From contig JBDNFW010000027.1 in assembly GCA_041689615.1 (NCBI GenBank), positions 1 through 50,522 on the forward strand: a DNA stretch of 50,522 nucleotides, written 5' to 3'. Below are positions 41,749 to 50,386 of the stretch, in pieces. Numbering within the stretch: the first letter of the stretch is position 1; each line of letters starts with the position of its first letter. A model generated the notes under the pieces. It had not been told where the DNA came from. It searched no databases and was given only the letters and a program-made list of their open reading frames with translations. Source of the DNA: UBA7359 sp041689615. GTDB lineage: Bacteria > Pseudomonadota > Gammaproteobacteria > Eutrophobiales > Eutrophobiaceae. The position numbers and the translations under genes were made by a program.

Positions 41749-41790
41749 TTGATTTGGATCAATATCTCTTTGCCCACATTATTCTATAAA
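41749..41790 (+). promoter_or_regulatory. FNR/ANR-type box and -10 element upstream of cytochrome c gene 41839
   Basis: TTGATTTGGATCAA at 41749-41762 is a perfect FNR box. TATAAA at 41785-41790 gives a start near 41797, putting the box centre at about -41.5, the class II position, as for the 19099 gene. The rest of the 41556-41838 gap holds no other feature. Confidence 0.72.
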
Positions 41791-41838
41791 TACAATAATG
41801 TAGTTTAATTTATAGAAGAAAGATAAAAAGGAGACATA

Positions 41839-42321
41839 ATGAAATATTTACAAATAATCACTCAGATATTTTTATTAGTCCTGCTCAGTCAAACAGCATC
41901 GGCGAATGATAATTCAGGAAACTTCCAGGTGAAGAATGGCAAAGTTGATCCCGCAACATTTATTGGCTATACGACCTATAATAGTGTCTGTGTTGGTTGT
42001 CATGGTGTTGGCGCTGTAGGTACTGAAGTTGCCCCAGACTTAACAACAGAAAGGATGGATCGTCTAAGCCCGGAACAATTTAGATTAAAAGTTATGCATC
42101 GGACTATCGTTAAATTCACGACGGATGATTGGTTGAATATGGAAGATTCCATGTATAGCGAAATTGCGAAACAGGAAAGTCGTGACAAAGGCGAACTGGA
42201 AAGTATGCCACGTTGGCAACATAATCCAATGGTTACAAATAATGTAGATAATATATATCGTTATTTAAAAGCACGAGCAGCCAATGCAATTGGTCCGGAT
42301 AAACCGGGAGTGCTACAGTAA
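41839..42321 (+). CDS. Monohaem class I cytochrome c
   Basis: A 160-residue periplasmic protein with signal peptide (ending SA-ND) and the haem motif VCVGCHGVGAVGTEVAPDL (C-x-x-C-H, about residues 51-55). M-E-D-S-M and M-P-R-W near the end offer the axial Met, and the closing NVDNIYRYLKARAANAIGPD matches class I cytochromes associated with alcohol or other dehydrogenases. A GGAG ribosome site precedes the ATG. Its role as a periplasmic electron carrier is from family knowledge. The FNR box upstream links it to the two cytochrome c'-like genes at 19099 and 34255. A hairpin terminator follows. Confidence 0.85.
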   Translation: MKYLQIITQIFLLVLLSQTASANDNSGNFQVKNGKVDPATFIGYTTYNSVCVGCHGVGAVGTEVAPDLTTERMDRLSPEQFRLKVMHRTIVKFTTDDWLNMEDSMYSEIAKQESRDKGELESMPRWQHNPMVTNNVDNIYRYLKARAANAIGPDKPGVLQ

Positions 42322-42332
42322 ATAAATATTTG

Positions 42333-42359
42333 ATCTTCCTTCAAACTTAGAAGGAAGAT
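42333..42359. terminator. Bidirectional hairpin terminator between cytochrome c and VOC genes
   Basis: ATCTTCCTTC at 42333-42342 pairs perfectly with 42350-42359 around loop AAACTTA, followed by TAAATTTT on the plus strand. It begins 11 bases past the cytochrome stop and touches the convergent VOC stop codon. Confidence 0.75.
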
Positions 42360-42649
42360 TAAATTTTAATTATTTCAATTGAGTTTCTAAACGGATCATT
42401 AATATAAACAGATGCAGTGCCATCGCGATGCTTAGTTAATTCACCAAATTTCTCAGCATTAGCATTTTCAATAGCAAAGTGAGCTGGATGTTGATCAGGT
42501 AATACCAGCGCCAATGAAAGATTTTCAAATTTAATTAATGCCCAGGTTTCATCCTGATAAAGAATCTTAGTGTCGAACTTATCTTGATACCACTCAACGG
42601 CAACTTTAATATCGTTAACCTGTATAGCAACGTGATGTATCTTATCCAT
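42359..42649 (-). CDS. VOC (glyoxalase/bleomycin resistance fold) family protein
   Basis: A 96-residue protein representing about one VOC domain. Pattern: MDKIHHVAIQVNDIKVAVEW, YQDKFDTKILYQDETWALIK, FENLSLALVLPDQHPAHFAI and the metal-site region DGTASVYINDPFRNSIEI. Glutamate ligands near the end are visible only in part. Function unknown; short VOC proteins are often dimeric metalloenzymes. Located immediately upstream of an inverted-repeat element. Confidence 0.82.
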   Translation of the reverse strand: MDKIHHVAIQVNDIKVAVEWYQDKFDTKILYQDETWALIKFENLSLALVLPDQHPAHFAIENANAEKFGELTKHRDGTASVYINDPFRNSIEIIKI

Positions 42650-42673
42650 TTAATAACGACCCTGATTTATTAA

Positions 42674-42840
42674 TTAAGGAACTTCTGATTAAGTCTGGGC
42701 GAAGTAAATTGTGATTCAAACTGTTCGCTATCAAGGCGTGAAGCGCACGTAATAGTGAGCTATTGCGAAGCTTTACAACGACAAGAGCGGATAATTTGGG
42801 CACAAGATACGAGTTCATGACTTAATCAGAGGTTCCTTAA
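42674..42840. repeat. Non-coding 167-bp element with 22-bp terminal inverted repeats (MITE-like)
   Basis: Left end 42674-42695 (beginning TTAAGGAACTTCTGATTAAG) is the reverse complement of right end 42819-42840 with one mismatch. The interior has no ORF. TTAA at both ends may be target-derived. The same length as the 913-1079 element but with different ends, so they belong to different families. It sits 2 bp from the lipocalin stop. Confidence 0.8.
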
Positions 42841-42842
42841 TA

Positions 42843-43373
42843 TTAGTCATGAGTAACATAGATTAGTTCTTCTGTTGGAAAATCTAACCATCTGGCTTCA
42901 GCAACAAGTGAATCTACTATCGATTGGTCTAATTTCGGCGAACGAGCAAGTATCCATAAATAAGAACGATCGGGTCCAGCCACCAATGAATATTGATATC
43001 CTTCTTTATCCAAAGCAAGAATATTATACGCACCGTAAAACGGACCAAAGAAAGAAACTTTTAATTGACCGATATTAGGCTCACCAATAAAAAATGCCTT
43101 GCCCACGGCCTCATTCCATTCATTCTTGTCCTGATCAAAACCACGATTCACAACTTTCACACCACCATCATCACGTAAACTATATTCAGCAGAAACTTTT
43201 GATAAACCACGTTCAAATGAATGATCTAATCGTGCGATCTCATACCATTTTCCTAAATAACGATTTAATTCAAAATCTTTAACTGGCTGTACTCCTTCAG
43301 GAATACCAACACATCCAGCTAAACAAGATAAAATCGCCACAATAGTGACTACTTTAGAACATTGATAATTCAT
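42843..43373 (-). CDS. blc: Outer-membrane lipocalin (Blc-type)
   Basis: A 176-residue lipocalin. The start MNYQCSKVVTIVAILSCLAG ends in a lipobox (L-A-G-C), so it is a lipoprotein, as Blc is. GxW motif RYLGKWYEIARLDHSFERGL, then the barrel strands AEYSLRDDGGVKVVNRGFDQ, GKAFFIGEPNIGQLKVSFFG, YNILALDKEGYQYSLVAGPD and YLWILARSPKLDQ. Blc binds lysophospholipids and is produced under starvation or envelope stress. Length is typical. ATG 43373 is chosen because GAGAACG is just upstream; a longer frame to 43415 is AT-rich promoter sequence. Confidence 0.92.
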   Translation of the reverse strand: MNYQCSKVVTIVAILSCLAGCVGIPEGVQPVKDFELNRYLGKWYEIARLDHSFERGLSKVSAEYSLRDDGGVKVVNRGFDQDKNEWNEAVGKAFFIGEPNIGQLKVSFFGPFYGAYNILALDKEGYQYSLVAGPDRSYLWILARSPKLDQSIVDSLVAEARWLDFPTEELIYVTHD

Positions 43374-43530
43374 ATCGTTCTCACAAAATCTAAAAGAATT
43401 TCGAATTTTATACATAATAGTATGTTAGAATGCACACATCTATGTCATCTACATAAGATATAGAGCGTCATCTTTAGTTGTTAGTTCGACTCATAAGCAT
43501 AAATAAAAAATGCATATCGAGTCCAACTAT

Positions 43531-43690
43531 CCCTCCTTTTGAGAGTCAATTATTTGCATGCCGCGTTAACGGCAAACACCCTATGCCCCCAGACTGCTCC
43601 GCAATAATGCGTGTGCGTCATTATTAAGTCATTCGATCTGTAAATAATAAACAGCGGAAGACCTGAAAAATATTAAGGAATACATTAATA
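43531..43690 (+). promoter_or_regulatory. Structured long leader of rhlE
   Basis: The 276 bases between blc and rhlE contain CCCTCCTTTT at 43531-43540, which could pair with the rhlE ribosome site AAGGAA near 43674. Hairpins TGCCG-CGTTAA-CGGCA at about 43559-43574 and AATAATG/CATTATT at about 43613-43635 are also present. Such leaders are common on cold-shock RNA helicase genes; here that is inference. Confidence 0.4.
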
Positions 43691-43691
43691 A

Positions 43692-45050
43692 ATGAAATTT
43701 GAAACACTCGGTTTATCCGAAGAATTGTTACACGCTTTGCGTGACACTGGTTACACCACACCAACCCCTATTCAGGCACAAGCCATCCCCGCTATTTTAA
43801 AAGGTTCGGATGTCATGGCCGCCGCACAAACTGGCACAGGCAAAACTGCCGGTTTTACTCTGCCGTTATTACAACTACTCAGTAATAAACCAAAAGTAAA
43901 AAACAATCGTGTTCGCGCATTGGTGTTAACACCGACTCGTGAACTTGCTGCTCAAGTACAAGACAGTGTCTTTACCTATGGCAAGCATATGGATTTACGT
44001 TCTGCTGTTGTCTTTGGTGGTGTTGGCATTAATCCACAAATGATGAAACTTAGAAAAGGGGTTGATGTACTTGTCGCAACACCTGGTCGTCTACTCGATC
44101 TATATCAGCAAAATGCCGTGCGTTTTAATGATTTGGAAATACTGGTGCTCGATGAAGCTGATCGCATGTTGGATATGGGTTTTATACACGACATTAAAAA
44201 GATCATGGCGTTGTTACCAAACAAACGTCAAACCCTGATGTTCTCTGCCACTTTCTCAGATGAAATCAGGCGACTTGCTAAAGGTATTATTAATAATCCC
44301 GTTGAAATTGATGTAGCACCACGTAACTCGACTGTCGAAAAAATTGCGCAAAAAGTTTATCCGGTAGATAAAGTACGTAAAATAGATTTGCTCTGTCATT
44401 TAATTAAAGAAGGAAACTGGTATCAAGTACTGGTTTTCGCTCGTACTAAACATGGCTCTGATAAATTAGTTAAAAAATTATCACAAAATAATATCCATGC
44501 GGCAGCGATACATGGCAATAAAAGCCAATCGCAAAGAACCAAAGCATTAGCGAACTTTAAACAAAATAAAATACAGGTATTAGTTGCAACAGATATTGCT
44601 TCCAGAGGTATCGACATCGATCAACTTTCACACGTTGTTAATTTTGATTTGCCAAATGTTTCAGAAGACTATGTTCATCGAATCGGCCGAACGGGTCGTG
44701 CCGGTGCAAGCGGTCATGCTGTTTCCCTGGTCAGCGCAGACGAGATAAAACAACTGCAAGACATAGAAAAATTGATAAAATTCAAGATCGAACGTGAAGT
44801 GGTTGATGGTTTTGAACCGGATCATAGTGTACCGGAATCGATTAAAACAAAATCAACAAATAATAGAAGTCGTCCGAATAATAATCGTTCAAATAATAAA
44901 AACACTACCAGTAATAAGAAAAGCCCATGGAAAGGTGCTAATAAGAAATCTCGTAGCAAAGATGGACAATCAAATAACCAAAGTAATAACAGTAATAGAC
45001 CAGCTAATCGAAACAGACGTTCTGGTTCAGCAACTAAGAGTGCTGTTTAA
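43692..45050 (+). CDS. rhlE: DEAD-box RNA helicase RhlE
   Basis: A 452-residue ATP-dependent RNA helicase. Helicase core: Q motif TPTPIQAQAIPAIL, Walker A AAQTGTGKTAGFTLPL, PTRELAAQ, TPGRLLD, DEAD in VLDEADRMLDMGFI, SAT, GSDKLVKKLS, TDIASRGIDID and HRIGRTGRAGASGH. The last ~75 residues are a basic, Asn/Ser/Arg-rich disordered tail, as in RhlE. RhlE remodels RNA in ribosome biogenesis and RNA decay. SD AAGGAATAC lies about 10 bases before the ATG, in a long structured leader. Confidence 0.93.
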   Translation: MKFETLGLSEELLHALRDTGYTTPTPIQAQAIPAILKGSDVMAAAQTGTGKTAGFTLPLLQLLSNKPKVKNNRVRALVLTPTRELAAQVQDSVFTYGKHMDLRSAVVFGGVGINPQMMKLRKGVDVLVATPGRLLDLYQQNAVRFNDLEILVLDEADRMLDMGFIHDIKKIMALLPNKRQTLMFSATFSDEIRRLAKGIINNPVEIDVAPRNSTVEKIAQKVYPVDKVRKIDLLCHLIKEGNWYQVLVFARTKHGSDKLVKKLSQNNIHAAAIHGNKSQSQRTKALANFKQNKIQVLVATDIASRGIDIDQLSHVVNFDLPNVSEDYVHRIGRTGRAGASGHAVSLVSADEIKQLQDIEKLIKFKIEREVVDGFEPDHSVPESIKTKSTNNRSRPNNNRSNNKNTTSNKKSPWKGANKKSRSKDGQSNNQSNNSNRPANRNRRSGSATKSAV

Positions 45051-45067
45051 ACAGAATTAAGTATTCG

Positions 45068-45934
45068 TTATCTAAGAAGCAACAACGGTCTTTTTGTATT
45101 AAACAACATCTTGACCGTAAAACTACCTAAAAGTAGATCGTGTAATCGAGTATGACTGAACGCACCCATGACAGTCATATCGATATCCTGTTTCAATTGG
45201 TACTCACACAGTTCATGTTCAGCTTTGCCGCGCAAACTGGCAGCAACAATATCAATGCCGCCGGCTTCGCGTAACTTATTCGCGGCCTTCTCTAAAACAT
45301 CATCGGCATTATCTTTATTACTAACGCAAACCAGATGACACACCAGTCCCTTATATAAGGGGCTATTTGCAACCATGTCGACTGCTTTATCTGCGGCAAC
45401 ACCACCGTCATAAGCAATCATGATTGTTTTCGGTGTTTTAAATTCTTCGTAAGCAACTAATATAGGAAGATGCAATGAACGAATCATCGCTTCTAATTTT
45501 GCGCCGATTTGATCAGGCTTGTCTTCATGTATTTTTCCGCGCGCTCCAATAACAAGCACACGAATATCTTTTTCAAGTTCTTTTAAAGATTCAATTAAAC
45601 TACCATGCTGCAAACACGTTTGCGGATTAGTAAATCCATCTTCAATCACACGTTCTTTTGCTTTTTGTAAAATGGCTTTGCCTTGTTGAATACGTAATTT
45701 ACTTTTTGTGTGTTCAAAGTCAGTGATGTCTTCCAATAAATGATCACGACTATCAACACCTAGATTACCGGATAGATCCGTCATCGTCGCTGTCTCTTGG
45801 TGATGATCAATCGTATTAATCAATTTCAGTGGCACATCAACACGTTGTGCTATCCAGACGGCATAATCACAAACGGCTTCACTTAACTTGGAACCGTCTA
45901 TACATGCCAAGACCATTGGTTTTTCATTATTCAT
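45068..45934 (-). CDS. Tandem-domain universal stress protein
   Basis: A 288-residue protein with two UspA domains (about 6-155 and 156-288). The first begins PMVLACIDGSKLSEAVCDYA and ends VLVIGARG; the second has TIMIAYDGGVAADKAVDMVA and DIDMTVMGAFSHTRLHDLLL followed by the ATP-binding GSFTVKMLFNTKRPLLLL-type segment. Its start overlaps the SulP stop (TAATG), so it is co-translated with the transporter, a recurring SulP-Usp arrangement that suggests regulation of anion uptake by an ATP-binding partner. Confidence 0.9.
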   Translation of the reverse strand: MNNEKPMVLACIDGSKLSEAVCDYAVWIAQRVDVPLKLINTIDHHQETATMTDLSGNLGVDSRDHLLEDITDFEHTKSKLRIQQGKAILQKAKERVIEDGFTNPQTCLQHGSLIESLKELEKDIRVLVIGARGKIHEDKPDQIGAKLEAMIRSLHLPILVAYEEFKTPKTIMIAYDGGVAADKAVDMVANSPLYKGLVCHLVCVSNKDNADDVLEKAANKLREAGGIDIVAASLRGKAEHELCEYQLKQDIDMTVMGAFSHTRLHDLLLGSFTVKMLFNTKRPLLLLR

Positions 45935-47427
45935 TAGTGACCACCCATAATTTTTTCTATTTCTTCCGGCTTATCATGAACACCAAAGCGATCGATAATG
46001 GTTGAACTCGCTTCATTCAAACCAATCAATTCAACATCCGCTCCTTCTCTGCGAAATTTTAGTACGGCTTTATCTAATGCTGATACTGAAGTGATATCCC
46101 AGAAATGCGCACGATTTAAATCAATCACTACTTTTTCTACAGCCTCTTTAAAATCAAAAGCGGCAATAAATTTATCTGAAGAACTAAAAAAGATCTGACC
46201 AACAATACGATAAGTTCGAATATCTCTTTCTTCATCTTTCTCTGATTCAACATACATAAAGTGACTAATTTTGTTAGCAAAGAATAATGATGCGAGCAAC
46301 ACACCAACAAATACACCCAGAGCTAAATTATGTGTCCAGACAACTACTACTACTGTCATAATCATAACGACGTTAGAAGAAAGTGGATGTGCTTTTAAAT
46401 CTCGTAGCGAACCCCAACTAAACGTACCAATTGAAACCATGATCATGACCGCAACTAATGCTGCCATCGGAATTTGTTTTATCCATTCGCCTAGAAACAC
46501 AACCATGATCAAAAGAAAGACACCAGCTAGTAATGTTGATAAGCGTCCTCGGCCACCGGATTTAATATTTATTACTGACTGTCCAATCATAGCGCAACCA
46601 GCCATACCACCTAAAAGACCGGCACCAATATTGGCAATACCCTGACCTTTACATTCGCGATTTTTATCACTGCTTGTATCGGTTAAATCATCAACAATAG
46701 TTGCCGTCATCAAAGACTCCAGCAAACCCACTACTGCCAACGGTACGGCATAAGGAAAAATAATCTTTAGTGTTTCTAGTGTTAGTGGTACATCTGGCCA
46801 GAGAAAAATAGGTAAGGTATCAGGCAGTTCACCCATATCACCAACAGTACGAATATCGATTTTTAAAGCAATAGCGATCACCGACAACACCACAATACAA
46901 ACCAAAGGCGACGGAATCGATTTTCCAATAACGGGAAGATAAGGAAATAAATAAATAATACCTAAACCCGCAACAGTCATCGCATAAACATGCCATGTAA
47001 CATTGGTTAATTCAGGTAATTGCGCCATAAAAATCAGGATCGCCAAGGCGTTAACAAAACCGGTTACCACCGAGCGAGAAACAAAGCGCATTAAACTACC
47101 AAGCTTAAGATAGCCGGCGACAATCTGTAACACGCCAGTTAATAAGGTCGTGATTAATAAATACTGCAAGCCATGATCTTTAACCAAGGTCACCATTAAC
47201 AAGGCCATGGCACCAGTAGCGGCACTGATCATACCGGGACGCCCGCCAATGATTGCCGTAATTACCGCAATACAAAACGAGGCATAAAGACCAATTTTAG
47301 GATCAACACCGGCAATAATAGAAAAGGCAATTGCCTCAGGAATCAAGGCAAGCGCAACAACAAGACCCGCCAAAATATCGCCGCGAATATTTCCCAGCCA
47401 ATCTTGTTTTTTTGAAAGTAAAAGCAT
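45934..47427 (-). CDS. SulP-family anion transporter with STAS domain
   Basis: A 497-residue membrane transporter. About 12 helices in the SulP fold (NIRGDILAGLVVALALIPEA, GLYASFCIAVITAIIGGRPG, SAATGAMALLM, the GGMAGCAMIGQSVINIKSGG motif) followed by a C-terminal STAS domain (about 415-497, VEKVVIDLNRAHFWDITSVS). Substrates of SulP proteins include sulphate, bicarbonate and dicarboxylates; specificity is not readable. I place the start at MLLLSKKQDWLGNIRGDIL (47427); GGAG about 11 bases upstream supports it. Its stop overlaps the Usp gene start. Confidence 0.9.
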   Translation of the reverse strand: MLLLSKKQDWLGNIRGDILAGLVVALALIPEAIAFSIIAGVDPKIGLYASFCIAVITAIIGGRPGMISAATGAMALLMVTLVKDHGLQYLLITTLLTGVLQIVAGYLKLGSLMRFVSRSVVTGFVNALAILIFMAQLPELTNVTWHVYAMTVAGLGIIYLFPYLPVIGKSIPSPLVCIVVLSVIAIALKIDIRTVGDMGELPDTLPIFLWPDVPLTLETLKIIFPYAVPLAVVGLLESLMTATIVDDLTDTSSDKNRECKGQGIANIGAGLLGGMAGCAMIGQSVINIKSGGRGRLSTLLAGVFLLIMVVFLGEWIKQIPMAALVAVMIMVSIGTFSWGSLRDLKAHPLSSNVVMIMTVVVVVWTHNLALGVFVGVLLASLFFANKISHFMYVESEKDEERDIRTYRIVGQIFFSSSDKFIAAFDFKEAVEKVVIDLNRAHFWDITSVSALDKAVLKFRREGADVELIGLNEASSTIIDRFGVHDKPEEIEKIMGGH

Positions 47428-47599
47428 GTATGTGTGTTCTCCGTGGCCGGCCATTATAGTGTCTGTTTCAAATCTGGATAGGAATAAATACGACTCTCTG
47501 ACAATTGTCGGCATATATCACTTAAACATTACCTGCTTTCAATACTTCTGCTCGTGTTATGCTTATTACCCAACAAGATATGACTTAAACAGGTTCATT

Positions 47600-48073
47600 T
47601 TGAAAAAAATTGCAATTTTTGTAGATATACAAAATATCTATTACACCACTCGCGATATTTATTCTCGTCAGTTTAATTACAAAAAACTCTGGAAAATTAT
47701 TAGCGCTGAAGGTGAAATCGTTTGTGCCAATGCATATGCAACGCATCGTGGCGATGACAAACAGATAAAATTTCAGGACGCACTAAAATACATTGGTTAT
47801 ACGATAAAACTAAAACCCTTCATTCAACGAAGTGATGGTTCTGCCAAAGGTGACTGGGATGTTGGTATTACAATTGATGTAATGGAAGCGGCTAAAGATG
47901 TTGATACTGTTATCCTTTTATCTGGCGATGGCGACTTCGGCTTATTACTGGAAAAAATCAAGAATGATTATGATGTCGCCACTGAAGTCTATGGTGTGCC
48001 AGCATTAACAGCGAAAAATATAATTGAATCCGCTAATGTCTTTCATCCTATAAATGAAGACTTATTACTATAA
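47600..48073 (+). CDS. NYN/LabA-type PIN-fold protein
   Basis: A 157-residue NYN domain protein. Active-site Asp blocks: KKIAIFVDIQNIYYTTRD, KGDWDVGITIDVMEAAKDVD and LLSGDGDFGLLLEKIKNDY, all with the acidic residues expected. NYN/LabA proteins are predicted metal-dependent RNases. It uses TTG at 47600 with an AGG ribosome element 6-7 bases upstream. It precedes dbpA by 14 bp, so a nuclease and an rRNA-assembly helicase probably share a transcript. Confidence 0.85.
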   Translation: MKKIAIFVDIQNIYYTTRDIYSRQFNYKKLWKIISAEGEIVCANAYATHRGDDKQIKFQDALKYIGYTIKLKPFIQRSDGSAKGDWDVGITIDVMEAAKDVDTVILLSGDGDFGLLLEKIKNDYDVATEVYGVPALTAKNIIESANVFHPINEDLLL

Positions 48074-48087
48074 ACTTATTAGAACAT

Positions 48088-49470
48088 ATGAACTCAACTG
48101 ATTTTTCATCACTAGCCTTACCTGCTGAAGTTTTAGCGAATATTGCGTCATTAGATTTTAAAGAAATGACACCCATACAGGCGCAAAGCCTACCCGCTAT
48201 TCTCGAAGGTAAAGATTTACTCGCGCAAGCAAAAACCGGTAGCGGCAAAACAGCCGCGTTTGCTATTGGCTTACTAAACAAACTTGAAACAACAAATTAT
48301 CAAGTACAGGCATTAGTACTTTGCCCGACGCGCGAACTAGCTGATCAAGTCAGTACAGAAATTCGTCGTCTTGCTCGCGCTATTCCAAACACAAAACTGG
48401 TTACTTTATGCGGCGGCAAATCAATGATGCCGCAACTAGCCGCGCTGGAACATCCGCCACATATCGTGGTCGGCACGCCGGGACGCATATTAAAACATCT
48501 GGATAAAGCAACATTAAAACTGGATGGATTGAAAACATTAGTTCTCGATGAAGCTGATCGTATGTTAGATATGGGTTTTTATGACGAGATCGTACGTGTT
48601 ATTGATAAAACACCGAAACAAAAACAGACACTGTTATTTTCCGCAACTTATCCGGATCAAATAAAAAAGATCAGTAATAAATTTCAAAACGATCCTGTCG
48701 ATGTACGAGTAGAATCTATTCATGACGATAAAGAAATAAAACAAATATTTTATGAAATAGAAGCTGGCGAAAGATCAAAAGCATTAATCGCTTTATTACA
48801 ACATTACAAACCTGAATCGAGTATTGTCTTTTGCAATACCAAACAACAATGTCAGGAATTGGTTGATGAACTTTGGAAACAAGGTTTTCATGTATTGGCG
48901 TTACACGGTGATCTTGAACAAAGAGATCGCGATCAGGTCATCGTACAGTTTGGTAACAAAAGCAGTTCTATTTTAATTGCAACCGATGTCGCTGCACGCG
49001 GACTGGATATCAAAGATCTAGGTGCCGTTATCAACTTTGAGTTATCTCCTGATCCGGAAATTCATATCCATCGTATTGGCCGTACCGGCCGTGCAGGCAA
49101 TCAAGGCTTGGCCTTAAGCTTATTCCTGGCATCAGAAAAATTCAGAGTCGAAGCAATTGAAGCCTTTAAAAAGAGTCCTGTACGTATAGATAAAACATCA
49201 ACACTTAAAACGCATGATTATTCCAAACTCATTCCACCTATGGTAACGCTCGGGATAAATGCCGGTCGTAAAGACAAGCTTCGTGCCGGAGATATATTAG
49301 GTGCCTTAACTGGGAATACTTCACTTAGCGGAAACCAGATTGGTAAAATTGATATCTTTGATAAATACGCTTATGTCGCGATAGAGCAAGCGATTTTAAA
49401 CCAAGCGTTGGAAATATTATCGGAAGGAAAAATAAAAGGACGTAAATTTAAAATTCGTAGACTTAAATAA
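48088..49470 (+). CDS. dbpA: ATP-dependent RNA helicase DbpA
   Basis: A 460-residue DEAD-box helicase of the DbpA type, which acts in 50S ribosome assembly and binds hairpin 92 of 23S rRNA. Core: TPIQAQSLPAIL, AKTGSGKTAAFAIGL, PTRELADQ, DEAD in VLDEADRMLDMGFY, TDVAARGLDIKD, HRIGRTGRAG. The last ~75 residues form the DbpA RNA-binding domain (TLGINAGRKDKLRAGDILGA LTG, KIDIFDKYAYVAIEQAILNQ, KIKGRKFKIRRLK), absent from RhlE. It follows the NYN gene. Confidence 0.94.
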   Translation: MNSTDFSSLALPAEVLANIASLDFKEMTPIQAQSLPAILEGKDLLAQAKTGSGKTAAFAIGLLNKLETTNYQVQALVLCPTRELADQVSTEIRRLARAIPNTKLVTLCGGKSMMPQLAALEHPPHIVVGTPGRILKHLDKATLKLDGLKTLVLDEADRMLDMGFYDEIVRVIDKTPKQKQTLLFSATYPDQIKKISNKFQNDPVDVRVESIHDDKEIKQIFYEIEAGERSKALIALLQHYKPESSIVFCNTKQQCQELVDELWKQGFHVLALHGDLEQRDRDQVIVQFGNKSSSILIATDVAARGLDIKDLGAVINFELSPDPEIHIHRIGRTGRAGNQGLALSLFLASEKFRVEAIEAFKKSPVRIDKTSTLKTHDYSKLIPPMVTLGINAGRKDKLRAGDILGALTGNTSLSGNQIGKIDIFDKYAYVAIEQAILNQALEILSEGKIKGRKFKIRRLK

Positions 49471-49573
49471 TCTAAAACACTGACTCTTTCACTGCTGTTT
49501 CAACATTGTTTCTGTTCCGTATTATTCGTTCGATTATTATTTATAAATTGTAATTTATTAAACCCCATTTTTT

Positions 49574-50296
49574 CTATGCAAATATTTTTTTTGCTTCTGA
49601 AAAATCTTTTTTAGTATCTATTTCAACCCACTTTAATCCAGAAATATCCAACGCATGAAAAGGGACTTTCTTTTCAATTAATCTTTCATATGCCCCTTCG
49701 TAATATTCTTGATGGTTTTGTTCGAGTTCCATCATTGTTTCCAGTTCGGCAAATAAAACCTTTGCTGTTTCACTACTGATTTTCTCAATACCAATTGATT
49801 CGCCAACAGCGTCTTCAGGATCAACTGTTTTACTAGCCTTAAGCACTCTGTTATCACCCTCAATAATGACTTTAATTTCTTCAGCATCAAGATTGATGTT
49901 TTTATCTATACATAAACAATTTTCGTATTTAGATGCAATAAGCTTGTTAAGTATCTCTTTGTCAAACACGACGTCCGCGTCAAATTTTACAAACGCTGAA
50001 TCCTTTATAAGATCTTTGGTTAGCATTAAAGAGTAACCGGTATTTGTCTCTGCGTATCTGCTATTTATGACAAACTGAGCATTTAAATCAGGAAAATTTT
50101 TATGCACATAATTTTCTATCTGTTCTTGTAAATAACCAAGCACAAAGATAACTTCATCTATCCCACATGCCTGTATATGAGATAACATCATTTCAAGGAT
50201 GCTGCTACCACCAACTTTTAATAAACATTTAGGACAGTTATCCGTCAATGGTCGGATCCTCGAACCCACACCCGCTGCTAAAATAATCGCTTTCAT
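49574..50296 (-). CDS. Sugar-phosphate/choline-phosphate-type nucleotidyltransferase
   Basis: A 240-residue nucleotidyltransferase that joins a phosphorylated substrate to an NTP. Signature MKAIILAAGVGSRIRPLTDN, CPKCLLKVGGSSILEMMLSH, and DADVVFD with metal Asp at about residue 103-110; the end has YEGAYERLIEKKVPFHALDI and WVEIDTKKDFSEAKKIFA. The short single-domain layout fits LicC-like phosphocholine or aminoethylphosphonate cytidylyltransferases rather than long GlmU or GalU types. The next gene upstream on this strand is an IS3-family end; surface-polysaccharide neighbours are not visible. Confidence 0.83.
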   Translation of the reverse strand: MKAIILAAGVGSRIRPLTDNCPKCLLKVGGSSILEMMLSHIQACGIDEVIFVLGYLQEQIENYVHKNFPDLNAQFVINSRYAETNTGYSLMLTKDLIKDSAFVKFDADVVFDKEILNKLIASKYENCLCIDKNINLDAEEIKVIIEGDNRVLKASKTVDPEDAVGESIGIEKISSETAKVLFAELETMMELEQNHQEYYEGAYERLIEKKVPFHALDISGLKWVEIDTKKDFSEAKKIFA

Positions 50297-50386
50297 ATAA
50301 TTTTTTATTAATTGTTAATTTATTTTCAAACACAAACTCGCTATTGAACAATAACTACTTTTCAACGACGACTACATCATTAGAAG

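Noticed and set aside
43613..43640. Possible tRNA or stable RNA in the rhlE leader
   Set aside because: Hairpins do not form a cloverleaf and no anticodon arm is visible; kept only as leader structure.
47428..47514. 29-residue extension of the SulP transporter
   Set aside because: The extension is polar, lacks family similarity and overlaps the upstream promoter; MLLLSKK with GGAG upstream fits SulP starts better.
47426..47599. 58-residue extension of the NYN protein
   Set aside because: It overlaps the divergent SulP start region and has no conserved features; TTG at 47600 begins the conserved KKIAIFVD.
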